DNA of 48,142 bases from Ferruginibacter sp. (GTDB lineage Bacteria > Bacteroidota > Bacteroidia > Chitinophagales > Chitinophagaceae). This document shows, piece after piece, positions 16,798 to 25,324 of the stretch. A program made the position numbers and the translations under genes. Location of the stretch: assembly GCA_030157685.1 (NCBI GenBank), contig JAOAUI010000331.1, positions 1 to 48,142 on the forward strand, read 5' to 3'. The notes beneath the pieces are model-generated. The model ran no database searches and had not been told where the DNA came from. It was given only the letters and a program-made list of their open reading frames with translations. Position 1 is the first letter of the stretch; every line of letters starts with the position of its first letter.

Positions 16798-19700
16798 ATG
16801 AAAAAATTTTATTTTATAATTACTTTACTGATTGTTTCTTTAAGTAGCCGTAGCCAGTTACTAACTGAACAGTTTCCATACACACCCGATGCAGTTTTGG
16901 GTCTATCGGCCCAGAGCCAGAGCGGCAGCAGTCCCTGGTCGATTGTTAATACAGGAGATTCTATATTGGTAGATGCAACGAGTTTAACTTATGCCGGCCT
17001 GGCAACTTCTGCCGGCAACAAAGTAAAATTTGACGGATCAGGGACTGATTACTATACCAATTTTACAGCTCAAACTACCGGTTCTATCTACCGTTCATTT
17101 ATACTAAATGTTTCTTCGCTGGGTACGCTGGGTACAACGGGAGGTTATTTTAACGGCTATATGCAAACCGGATCTACCACCGCTTTTGGTGGAACTGTAT
17201 GGACAAGATTGAGCACAACAGCCGGCAAATTCAATGTTGGTATTTCTACCAGGAGTAATTCAGCTGTAACCTGGCTGGCCGCAGACCTGACACCAGGCAC
17301 ACCATGCTTTATTGTTGCAGCTTATGATATTAATGCAGGTGCAGGAGATGATGTTGCCCGTATCTGGTTGAACACCTCAGCTATCGGTGCTGCTGAACCA
17401 GCTGCTGATGCAACTGCTGTACCCGGTACCGATCTTGGCGCCGCAGGTGTAGGCAGAGTTTTTTTAAGACAGGATAATGCTACCAACACACCATTTATAG
17501 AATTTGATGAATTGCGTGTGGGTACTACCTGGGCACAGGTAACACCATCGGGTGCTGCTTCACCAACTTTAAGTGCTACGGCACTTACTGGTTTTGGTAA
17601 TGTTTGTGTAAATACTACTACCGCTGCTAATTCATTTACCATAACCGGTACCACACTCAATGCAACCAATGTTACAGTAGGAACATTGGCCGGCTTTACT
17701 TATTCAACAACTGTTGGTGGTACTTATACCGCTTCATTAAGTTTAGCGCAACCGGGTGGTTCATATAGTCAACAGATATTTGTAAAGTTTACACCAACAT
17801 TGGTTCAATCTTATAATGGCAATATACCGGTAGGTGGTGGAGGTGCAACTGCAATAAATGTAGCTGCAACAGGCGCAGGTATTAATACTCTGGCTACTGT
17901 AACTACAGGCGCAGCAAGTGCTATAACAACAACAACAGCAACTTTAGCAGGTACTATTCCTGCAAATGGTTGCAGTGCTGTAACTGCTTATGGTGTTGAG
18001 TACAGTACAACCAATGGTTTCCCCAACGGAACCGGAACACCGGTTGCATCAACCAACCTCAGTGGTATTAATTTTTCATCAAACGTTACCGGCTTAATTG
18101 CGGGCACAACTTATTATTATCATGCTTATGCAACCAATGGTGGCGGTACGGCTTATGGCGCACAACAATCTTTTACAACAGTAGGGGCACCAGCTTTGTC
18201 AGCCTCGGCCTTAACTGGTTTTGGTAATGTTTGTATTAACACAACAGCGGGCCCTAATTCATTTACAATTACCGGTACTAATCTTGATGCAACAAATATT
18301 ACTGTAGGTGCATTAACCGGTTTTACCTATTCAACAACTTCGGGCGGCACTTATACTACCACTTTAAGTTTAACACAAGCCGGTGGTGCATATAGTCAGC
18401 AGATATTTGTACGGTTTAATCCAATATTAGTTCAATCATACAATGGCAACATCGCAATAGGTGGCGGTGGTGCAACATCAGTAAATGTTGCAGCAACCGG
18501 TGCCGGTGTTAATGCAGTACCAACTGTTACAACCGGCGCAGCATCAGCTATAACAACCGTATCAGCAACATTAGCCGGTACTATACCATCTAATGGTTGC
18601 AGTGCGGTAACTGCTTATGGTGTTGAGTACAGTACTACTTTGGGTTTCCCTAATGGTACAGGTACCCCGGTTGCTTCAACCAACCTGAGTGGTATCAACT
18701 TCTCATCTAATGTTGCGGGGTTAACTCCAAACACTGTTTACTATTATCATGCTTATGCAACCAATGCCGGCGGCACGGGCTATGGCAGTGAACAAACCTT
18801 TACAACATTATCACTTACGCCAACATTAACTGCAACTGCTTTAACAGCATTTGGCAATGTTTGTGTAAACACAACTGCAGGCCCTAATTCATTTACTATA
18901 AACGGATCGGCATTAAATACTACCAATATTACAGTAGGACCTTTAACTGGTTTTACATTTTCAACCACATCAGGTGGTACTTATACAGCTTCGTTAAGTT
19001 TAACACAACCAGGCGGAACATATACCCAGGCCATCTTTGTAAGATTTACACCAACACTGGTTCAATCTTATAATGGTAATATACCTGTTGGCGGTGGTGG
19101 AGCAGCATCGATCAATGTTGCAGCAGCCGGAGCCGGTATCAATACCATTGCAACGGTTACCAGTGGTGCAGCAAGTGCCATCACTTCTATTTCGGCAACA
19201 GTTGCAGGTACCATACCTTCAATTGGTTGCTCGGCTATAACAGCGTATGGTGTTGAGTGGAGTTTAACCAATGGATTCCCTAACGGTAGCGGAACAGCAG
19301 TGCCTTCGACCAATTTGGCTGGTATCAACTTCTCTTCGGCCTTAACAGGTTTGGCACCAACAACCACTTATTATTATCATGCGTATGCTACCAATAACGG
19401 TGGCACGGCTTATGGTGCACAGGGATCATTCATAACTGCAACACCAACATTATCTTCATCAACCTTAACCGGTTTTGGAAATGTTTGTTTGAATACAACT
19501 GCAGGCCCTAATTCATTTACTATAACAGGTACCAACCTTACCACAGCCAATGTTACTGTTGCAGCTTTGGCTGGCTTTACTTACTCAACAACAGCTGGCG
19601 GTACTTATACAGCAACCTTAAGTTTAACACAACCAAGTGGTGCCTATTCACAACAGATATTTGTGAAATTTACACCAACCTTAGTTCAATCTTACAATGG

Positions 19701-20958
19701 CAATATTGCTGTTGGCGGTGGTGGCGGAGCAACTGTGAATGTTGCAGCAACCGGTGCTGGTGTTAATACAGCGCCTTCTGTTACCAGTGGCGCAGCAAGT
19801 GCCATTACACAAACAACTGCAACCGTTGCCGGTACTATTCCTGCAAATGGTTGTACAGCTGTAACTGCTTATGGTATTGAGTACAGCACAACCAATGGTT
19901 TCCCTAACGGAACCGGAACAGCAGTTGCTTCAACCAATTTAACGGGAGTTAATTTCAGCTCGGCACTTACAGGTTTGGCACCAAGCACAACTTATTATTA
20001 TCATGCTTATGCTACCAATGCCGGTGGAACCACTTATGGCACACAGGGTTCATTCACTACCCTGGCTCCGGTATTAACAGCAACGCCGCTTACTGCATTT
20101 GGTGCCAACTGTATCAATACAACAGCAGGCCCCAATTCATTTATAATAAACAGTAATGCAGTTACTGCAGCCAATATAAATGTTGGCCCACTGGTTGGGT
20201 ATTCTTTTTCAACAACATCGGGAGGTACTTACACTGCTTCATTAAGCATCACACATGCTGCCGGAGCATTTACGCAAACTGTGTTTGTGAAATTTACACC
20301 AATAGCAGTACAATCTTACAATGGTAATATACCGGTTAGCGGTGGTGGTGCACCTATTACCATTAATGTAGTTGCAAGTGGCAGCGGTGTTAATACAGTT
20401 GCAACGGTTGTTACCGGCCCCGCAACAGTTCTTAACCCCAATAGCGTAACCCTGGCAGGTTCGGTTAGCAGCATTGGCTGCAGCCCGGTTATTACTTATG
20501 GTATTGAGTACAGCGGTATCAGCGGCCTTGCAAATGGCCTGGGTACCAAAGTAAATGCTGCCAATTTAAATGCAGGTAATTTCTCGGCTACCTTAAATGG
20601 TTTGGTACAGGGTGGTAAATATTACTATAAAGCCTGGGCAATAAACAATGGAGGTATTGCTTATGGTGCTGAGCAAAGCTTTACCATGAGCAGCATCCCT
20701 TCGGGATTTGTAATTTACAGCAACCCGATACAACGTGGCCAAAACCTGCATTATACCTACAAGGGTATTAAGCCGGGCCATTACCAGGTACAGATCATTA
20801 ATAGCATTGGACAATCAGTTTTTCAACATGAGCTGATCATTGCTGTGAATTTTATTGATGATAATTTTATTATACCGGCTACTATCGGAACCGGTGTTTA
20901 CAGTTTACGTATTACCAGCCCCGATTTCAGGGATGATAAGATGTTTGCGATATATTAG
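16798..20958 (+). CDS. Large secreted repeat protein with Fn3-like repeats and a T9SS-like C-terminus
   Basis: A 1386-residue exported protein. The chosen start MKKFYFIITLLIVSLSSRSQ gives a clean signal peptide; in-frame starts further upstream lie inside or next to the terminator hairpin and are rejected. Residues of about 20-255 form a beta-jelly-roll (lectin-like) domain. Five tandem repeats of about 209 residues follow. Each contains a segment like LTGFGNVCVNTTAGPNSFTI ... FVKFTPTLVQSYNGNIPVGG and an Fn3-like segment like TVTTGAASAITTT ... TTYYYHAYATNAGGTAYG. The last 85 residues (VIYSNPIQRGQNLHYTYKG ... GTGVYSLRI) look like a divergent type A T9SS sorting domain. No enzyme motif was found; an adhesin or surface-layer role is the likely use. 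It is monocistronic with a strong terminator. Confidence 0.75.
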   Translation: MKKFYFIITLLIVSLSSRSQLLTEQFPYTPDAVLGLSAQSQSGSSPWSIVNTGDSILVDATSLTYAGLATSAGNKVKFDGSGTDYYTNFTAQTTGSIYRSFILNVSSLGTLGTTGGYFNGYMQTGSTTAFGGTVWTRLSTTAGKFNVGISTRSNSAVTWLAADLTPGTPCFIVAAYDINAGAGDDVARIWLNTSAIGAAEPAADATAVPGTDLGAAGVGRVFLRQDNATNTPFIEFDELRVGTTWAQVTPSGAASPTLSATALTGFGNVCVNTTTAANSFTITGTTLNATNVTVGTLAGFTYSTTVGGTYTASLSLAQPGGSYSQQIFVKFTPTLVQSYNGNIPVGGGGATAINVAATGAGINTLATVTTGAASAITTTTATLAGTIPANGCSAVTAYGVEYSTTNGFPNGTGTPVASTNLSGINFSSNVTGLIAGTTYYYHAYATNGGGTAYGAQQSFTTVGAPALSASALTGFGNVCINTTAGPNSFTITGTNLDATNITVGALTGFTYSTTSGGTYTTTLSLTQAGGAYSQQIFVRFNPILVQSYNGNIAIGGGGATSVNVAATGAGVNAVPTVTTGAASAITTVSATLAGTIPSNGCSAVTAYGVEYSTTLGFPNGTGTPVASTNLSGINFSSNVAGLTPNTVYYYHAYATNAGGTGYGSEQTFTTLSLTPTLTATALTAFGNVCVNTTAGPNSFTINGSALNTTNITVGPLTGFTFSTTSGGTYTASLSLTQPGGTYTQAIFVRFTPTLVQSYNGNIPVGGGGAASINVAAAGAGINTIATVTSGAASAITSISATVAGTIPSIGCSAITAYGVEWSLTNGFPNGSGTAVPSTNLAGINFSSALTGLAPTTTYYYHAYATNNGGTAYGAQGSFITATPTLSSSTLTGFGNVCLNTTAGPNSFTITGTNLTTANVTVAALAGFTYSTTAGGTYTATLSLTQPSGAYSQQIFVKFTPTLVQSYNGNIAVGGGGGATVNVAATGAGVNTAPSVTSGAASAITQTTATVAGTIPANGCTAVTAYGIEYSTTNGFPNGTGTAVASTNLTGVNFSSALTGLAPSTTYYYHAYATNAGGTTYGTQGSFTTLAPVLTATPLTAFGANCINTTAGPNSFIINSNAVTAANINVGPLVGYSFSTTSGGTYTASLSITHAAGAFTQTVFVKFTPIAVQSYNGNIPVSGGGAPITINVVASGSGVNTVATVVTGPATVLNPNSVTLAGSVSSIGCSPVITYGIEYSGISGLANGLGTKVNAANLNAGNFSATLNGLVQGGKYYYKAWAINNGGIAYGAEQSFTMSSIPSGFVIYSNPIQRGQNLHYTYKGIKPGHYQVQIINSIGQSVFQHELIIAVNFIDDNFIIPATIGTGVYSLRITSPDFRDDKMFAIY
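17560..20690 (+). repeat. Five tandem coding repeats of about 627 bp
   Basis: Units start near 17560, 18190, 18820, 19442 and 20065, each opening with (P/A)(T/A)L(T/S)(A/S)(T/S)xLT(G/A)FG. Units 1 to 4 are close copies at protein level with frequent long shared DNA words; unit 5 is the most diverged. Such arrays are prone to expansion and contraction by recombination. Confidence 0.85.
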
Positions 20959-20982
20959 ATTGGGTCTATGAATAGTTTTGAT

Positions 20983-21011
20983 AAAGGCCTCCGTTTTTGG
21001 AGGCCTTTGTT
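20983..21011 (+). terminator. Terminator after the repeat protein gene
   Basis: AAAGGCCTCC / GGAGGCCTTT is a perfect 10-bp stem with loop GTTTTT. The T tail is short, but the stem is strong. Confidence 0.75.
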
Positions 21012-21027
21012 ATAAGAAAGCTGGCTA

Positions 21028-21067
21028 TGTCCTAAAATAAATAAACAGGTATAGTTATTCTAGGACA
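21028..21067. repeat. Inverted repeat TGTCCTA...TAGGACA
   Basis: TGTCCTAAAATAA and TTATTCTAGGACA are reverse complements at 12 of 13 positions, separated by 14 bases. It could be a protein-binding site or the fused ends of a lost insertion sequence. No coding remnant is visible between them. Confidence 0.5.
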
Positions 21068-21183
21068 AGACACACAAGATAAAGGGAATTGGGAATCAGG
21101 AGTCGGGGGGTAAATGATTTACTGTTTGGGTTTTCAATTTTTTTCCTAAGATGTTTAAGTGACAGGGAATTCGTGATGATTTT

Positions 21184-21414
21184 TCAAATGCCTTTTACCA
21201 GTTCACAAACATCAATAGTGAGCACTTCAGTAATCCTTAATAATGTTGTAAATGAGGGGTCTGTTACTCCCTTTTCTATATTGCGAAAGGCTTCGGGTGT
21301 GAGGGATAATTTGTGAGCGATCTCTTTTGCTGCCAGATTTTTAAGAACCCTGCGGTGATGAATTCTTTCACCAAGCTGCAATAAGGCGGGCTTATATTCT
21401 TTGTGAGATTTCAT
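21184..21414 (-). CDS. Xre-family helix-turn-helix regulator
   Basis: A 76-residue protein that is almost entirely a Cro/C1-type HTH domain: LGERIHHRRVLKNLAAKEIA, HKLSLTPEAFRNIEKGVTDP, SFTTLLRITEVLTIDVCELV. The recognition helix is the SLTPEAFRNIEKG segment. The ATG giving MKSHKEYKPALLQL is chosen; a TTG nine codons upstream is in frame but would overlap the predicted -7 box. Three 20-bp direct repeats lie just upstream, which suggests autoregulation. The gene is divergent from the Rhs toxin operon about 400 bases away, making it a candidate regulator of that operon. Confidence 0.85.
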   Translation of the reverse strand: MKSHKEYKPALLQLGERIHHRRVLKNLAAKEIAHKLSLTPEAFRNIEKGVTDPSFTTLLRITEVLTIDVCELVKGI

Positions 21415-21444
21415 ACGGCGCTTTTTAGGGGGGATGAACAAAAG

Positions 21445-21506
21445 TTAAACTTCGATTTTCGAATTTAAACTTTGATTTTCAAATTTAAACTTTGGTTTCA
21501 TCAAAT
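21445..21506 (-). promoter_or_regulatory. Three 20-bp direct repeats, candidate Xre operators
   Basis: TTAAACTTCGATTTTCGAAT, then TTAAACTTTGATTTTCAAAT, then TTAAACTTTGGTTTCATCAAAT run head to tail. Each contains a short dyad (TTCGA..TCGAA, TTTGA..TCAAA). The 20-bp period places the same face of DNA every two turns. On the minus strand TAACTTTTG at the proximal end resembles the -7 box of the xre gene. Confidence 0.6.
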
Positions 21507-21816
21507 CAAAACAAAAGGAGGTATTTCTTTAAAAATCTTAATGGTATTGGGATATAGGAGTGTTTATTGTTTTTTTATTGCTGTTATTAGCTTTTGTGTA
21601 GTTTTTAACCGACAGGAATTTGTCAATTTTTTATTTAATCTTTATGTTGTAGTCAGTTCTGTTAACTGGTTAGCATTACCTTTTATCCGTTACTGATTAG
21701 TCTTCTGTTCAAGCATTTTAGAAAATCTGGATTTGTTAATTATGAGTTTATGATTATGAGCTTTTGGTTCATTAATCATGCATTGTATTTATTAACCTGT
21801 AACCAGTAAATGCTTT
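21507..21816. other. AT-rich spacer upstream of the Rhs operon
   Basis: This stretch should contain the promoter of the following six-gene run, but no convincing TAnnTTTG box with a -33 partner was found. No RNA gene, repeat or reliable reading frame was recognised. Confidence 0.4.
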
Positions 21817-24243
21817 ATGCGGATTAAGCGGTTTATACTATGGATTTTGATATTTATGCCAACAGCAACCTGTATTGGGCAAAGTGGACAGGTTAATCAA
21901 ACTTCGTTTCCCAAATCTCTTTTAATCTATACTGATTCAGGATATTATACCATAAGTTTTATAAGAACCACCTGCAAAGGTTATATGGTTTTGCAAAACG
22001 GATTCGTTGAAACTGCAAAAACTGTTGCTGTTTTTGAAAAAACAGTGATACCAATACCTGAACCAGCTGCAAAAAAGGTTAAACTACTTACAATACATGG
22101 AAACATAGGCTATGATTATTTCTACAGGTCTGCTATTGATACCCCCATTGCACAAAAGGATTTTCAGCAACATACTGAGCGGGTCTATTTAGATATTTTA
22201 GTTAAAGAAAAATATCCGCTGAAGGTTAATTTTGTTGCCAGGCAAAGCAATTCTCCTTATTTCCGCAATTTTATTGATGTTAATTTTCAATTTGACAGGT
22301 ATACCTATAATAAGAATTTAAAACAGCAGCTTTTAAATAAACTGAAGGCGCAGGTGCCTCAATTGAAATATGCTGACTTATCCAAAGCTGAATCAGAACT
22401 AAAGAAGCTTAAAGATCAGTATACCAAAACAAAGTTCTGGCTGGAAGACCCTGCAACCTTACAAAAAATTGTTGAAGAAAGAGAGCGGGGGTATTACCAA
22501 AAACTGAAAGACCAGGGAGATTCAGTTAATGTCTTGTTGGCAGATAAAGCCAGGGGTAATAGTCGTAATCCGTTGGATAGCATTAATAAATTAATGGATA
22601 GTGCATTATCAATTGTAACAAAAGCAAAAGTAGTAAAAGATAAAGTGACCGATTCCCTGGAATCTGTAAAAAATAAACTTCTGAATAAAAAAGATAGCCT
22701 GGTAAGCAAAGTAAAAAACCGTATTGACAGTATTGCCGAACCTTATGCAAAATTGTATGAAAAGAAAAAGCAGCAACTGGATTCTTTAGAAAAGAAAGTG
22801 GCATTGTATAAAAACAAAGCAGATAGTGTAAAAGGTATTGTACAAAAGGATATAGCCAGGGCGAAACAAAAAATATATAGTGCCACCAGCGAAAAAGAAT
22901 TAAGGAAACTGGCTTCAGACAATGGGATTGACTTAGATAGGCAGAGCAAACTTGAAAAGCAATTAGCAGCCATTAAAACACTTAGCATAGGAAGAAGTAT
23001 GCTCAATTATACTGAGCTTACTGCGCAAAATATTACTGTTACCGGTGTTAATATAGAATACAATCCTTCTTATTATGCTGCATTTGCAGCGGGCAAAATA
23101 GACTACCGATTCCGTGATTTTCTTAATCGGGATACAAAACGTAATAATCAATACATCGTAATGGGGAGACTGGGTATTGGCGATAAAGAGCATGCCGCCC
23201 TGATATTTTCTTATTTCATGGGAAGAAAAAATACAGCGCAGTTCAGTTTGTCTGACAGTGTAAAAAGCTATGTAAATATTATGGGCTATTCACTGGAAGC
23301 CATTTATAAAAAGGATGAAAATACCAGTATCAGTGCAGAGTTTGCCAAATCAACCAAGCCTGTAACCGGCAGTTTGCAAACGGGAAAACAGACCAGTTCG
23401 ATGTGGAATTATGGCGACCGTAGTAATATGGGCATCAATATTAAAGCACAAACCATCATACCACAAACCAATACAAAGCTTAGCGGGTTTTTCAGAAAAA
23501 CTGGAGAGCATTTTCAATCCTTTAGCCTGTTCAGCTACAATACCGATCAAACAGCCTGGCTGGTCCGGGCCGACCAATCATTTTTTAAAAATAAGGTAAC
23601 GCTCACAGGCATGTTGCGCCGCAATGATTTTACCAATCCGTTTACTGATAAAACCTATAAAACCAGCACCATTTTTAAAAGTGTTTTGTTGAACATAAGG
23701 TTTCCTAAATATCCTTCTGTAAGTGTAGGATATTATCCGGGAACACAGTTGTATCTGATCAATAAAGAAAAAATACGTGAAAGTGCTTATTATATATTGA
23801 ATGGATCAGTGGTGTACAGTTATTTTATTAAAGGACTTTCTATGAATTCTTCATTTGTATATAACCGATATACAAATGAAGCAACAGATTCCGGATTTAT
23901 AACTTATAAAGGCGTAAACTATTATGCCTCGCAAACTTTCTTTTTAAGAAAACTACAGTTACAGGGTGGATACGCTTATTCAAAGCAGCCACAGCTGCAA
24001 TTCTATACAATTGAAACTTCGGCCGATTATGCTTTGCGAAACTGGTTAAGTATAGGTATTGGCGCAAAGTATAACAATATAAGCGGCGGTAATAATTATT
24101 GGGGCCAACGGATGCTGTTGTCTGTGGGGCTAAAGCAATTTGGAACGGTGCAATTGCAATACGATAAATCATATTTGCCGACAATAAATCAAACATTATA
24201 TCCTGTAGAAATAGGCAGGGTATCGTACTATAAAAACTTTTAA
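21817..24243 (+). CDS. Exported coiled-coil plus beta-barrel envelope protein of the Rhs operon
   Basis: An 808-residue protein of unknown family. The signal peptide is MRIKRFILWILIFMPTATCI ending GQ. Residues of about 30-165 are beta-rich. About 165-400 are strongly helical and charged, with heptad-like runs (LSKAESELKKLKDQYTKTKF, DKVTDSLESVKNKLLNKKDS, KKKQQLDSLEKKVALYKNKA), which is a long coiled coil. From about 400 to the end, alternating aromatic strands (YIVMGRLGIGDKEHAALIFS, YALRNWLSIGIGAKYNNI, QFGTVQLQYDKSY) suggest an outer-membrane beta-barrel, ending YYKNF. It is the first gene of the toxin operon; the next starts 2 bases after its stop. I infer an outer-membrane export or anchoring component with a periplasmic coiled coil. 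No known secretin or Omp85 motif was seen. Confidence 0.7.
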   Translation: MRIKRFILWILIFMPTATCIGQSGQVNQTSFPKSLLIYTDSGYYTISFIRTTCKGYMVLQNGFVETAKTVAVFEKTVIPIPEPAAKKVKLLTIHGNIGYDYFYRSAIDTPIAQKDFQQHTERVYLDILVKEKYPLKVNFVARQSNSPYFRNFIDVNFQFDRYTYNKNLKQQLLNKLKAQVPQLKYADLSKAESELKKLKDQYTKTKFWLEDPATLQKIVEERERGYYQKLKDQGDSVNVLLADKARGNSRNPLDSINKLMDSALSIVTKAKVVKDKVTDSLESVKNKLLNKKDSLVSKVKNRIDSIAEPYAKLYEKKKQQLDSLEKKVALYKNKADSVKGIVQKDIARAKQKIYSATSEKELRKLASDNGIDLDRQSKLEKQLAAIKTLSIGRSMLNYTELTAQNITVTGVNIEYNPSYYAAFAAGKIDYRFRDFLNRDTKRNNQYIVMGRLGIGDKEHAALIFSYFMGRKNTAQFSLSDSVKSYVNIMGYSLEAIYKKDENTSISAEFAKSTKPVTGSLQTGKQTSSMWNYGDRSNMGINIKAQTIIPQTNTKLSGFFRKTGEHFQSFSLFSYNTDQTAWLVRADQSFFKNKVTLTGMLRRNDFTNPFTDKTYKTSTIFKSVLLNIRFPKYPSVSVGYYPGTQLYLINKEKIRESAYYILNGSVVYSYFIKGLSMNSSFVYNRYTNEATDSGFITYKGVNYYASQTFFLRKLQLQGGYAYSKQPQLQFYTIETSADYALRNWLSIGIGAKYNNISGGNNYWGQRMLLSVGLKQFGTVQLQYDKSYLPTINQTLYPVEIGRVSYYKNF

Positions 24244-24245
24244 TT

Positions 24246-25313
24246 ATGGTAAAGAAAATGGTATTACTTGGGCTGGGCTTTTTACCCCTGCTTTTAAAAG
24301 CACAGCTGGTGCTTAATGCACAATTGCCTGCTGCAGGTTTTGTGCAGAAGGATCAGTTATGGAACCTGATACTTGTAAATAATAAGGCAGACATACTGGA
24401 TGTTACCATTCAAATGGACCTTCAGGATGCTGCTACAGGCCAGGTGGTGCTTTCGGCCAGTACCGGTAATTTACTGATAGGTAAAGGTGTAAAGAATATT
24501 GCTGCAAAGGACCTGCAGCCGATCCTGTACAATTATAATGTTCCGGATTTGTCGAGAAATTATTTACCGATGGGAGCCTATATAGCCTGCTACCAGGTTA
24601 TAAGCAATGTAATTAAGGAAGGCCCGCTGGCACAGGAATGTGTCCGTTTCAATATTGATCCGTTAAGTCCTCCATTGCTAAGTAGTCCGGCTGATAAAGC
24701 TGCGATTGAAAGCCCTTATCCGCAATTTACCTGGATGCCGCCAACGCCTTATGATATGTTTACCAATCTTAGTTATGACCTCCTGGTAACAGAAGTAACA
24801 GAAGGTCAATCTGCAACAGAAGCTATACAATATAATACACCCATTTATAGTAAGAGTGATATTGCACAGCCATATGAATCTTATGCCAGCAGTTTTACAA
24901 AATTAGATACCGGCAAAATATATGCCTGGCAGGTGGTAGCAAAAAACGGGTTGAGTTATGCGGCAAAAACCGAAGTATGGACATTTAAAGTAAAAAAGAT
25001 AAATAAGGCAGCCGAAGCAGTTAATAACAGCTATGTTTTACTGGATAACGGTATTAACGGTACCTACATAGTTAAAAAGGATGTTTTGGGCATTAAGTAT
25101 TTTTCATTCAAAGCAGCTTATGCAACAACAGTAATTTTTACTGATGAAAAGGGTAATACCATTAAAGAAACCAAGCAAACAATAGTACCAGGTGACAACT
25201 ATCTGGATTTTAATTTAAGCAGCGGTTTTCAAAAGAATAAAATATATAAAGTGACCATTACCGATAATGAGAACAAACCACACTCACTAACATTCAGTAT
25301 TAATAAAAACTAA
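24246..25313 (+). CDS. Exported Fn3-like protein of the Rhs operon
   Basis: A 355-residue protein with signal peptide MVKKMVLLGLGFLPLLLKAQ. Two beta-domains are visible. Residues of about 20-140 contain LWNLILVNNKADILDVTIQM and a MGAYIACYQV motif. Residues of about 145-250 (SPADKAAIESPYPQFTWMPP ... LDTGKIYAWQVVAKNG) have the Fn3-like pattern of a substrate-binding or scaffold module. A short beta C-terminal domain with ITDENKP-like turns and no sorting signal follows. It is tightly packed between the barrel protein and the first giant Rhs-like protein, so it is probably a periplasmic or surface partner of the toxin complex. Specific function is unknown. Confidence 0.65.
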   Translation: MVKKMVLLGLGFLPLLLKAQLVLNAQLPAAGFVQKDQLWNLILVNNKADILDVTIQMDLQDAATGQVVLSASTGNLLIGKGVKNIAAKDLQPILYNYNVPDLSRNYLPMGAYIACYQVISNVIKEGPLAQECVRFNIDPLSPPLLSSPADKAAIESPYPQFTWMPPTPYDMFTNLSYDLLVTEVTEGQSATEAIQYNTPIYSKSDIAQPYESYASSFTKLDTGKIYAWQVVAKNGLSYAAKTEVWTFKVKKINKAAEAVNNSYVLLDNGINGTYIVKKDVLGIKYFSFKAAYATTVIFTDEKGNTIKETKQTIVPGDNYLDFNLSSGFQKNKIYKVTITDNENKPHSLTFSINKN

Positions 25314-25324
25314 CCGAACGACGT

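Noticed and set aside
17560-20690. Assembly artefact creating the tandem repeats
   Set aside because: Units differ from each other at many scattered sites and unit 5 is clearly diverged, so a simple assembly duplication does not explain them.
21472-21696. 74-codon open frame downstream of the xre operators
   Set aside because: Overlaps the direct repeats, has low-complexity hydrophobic content and no recognisable domain; better explained as AT-rich spacer.
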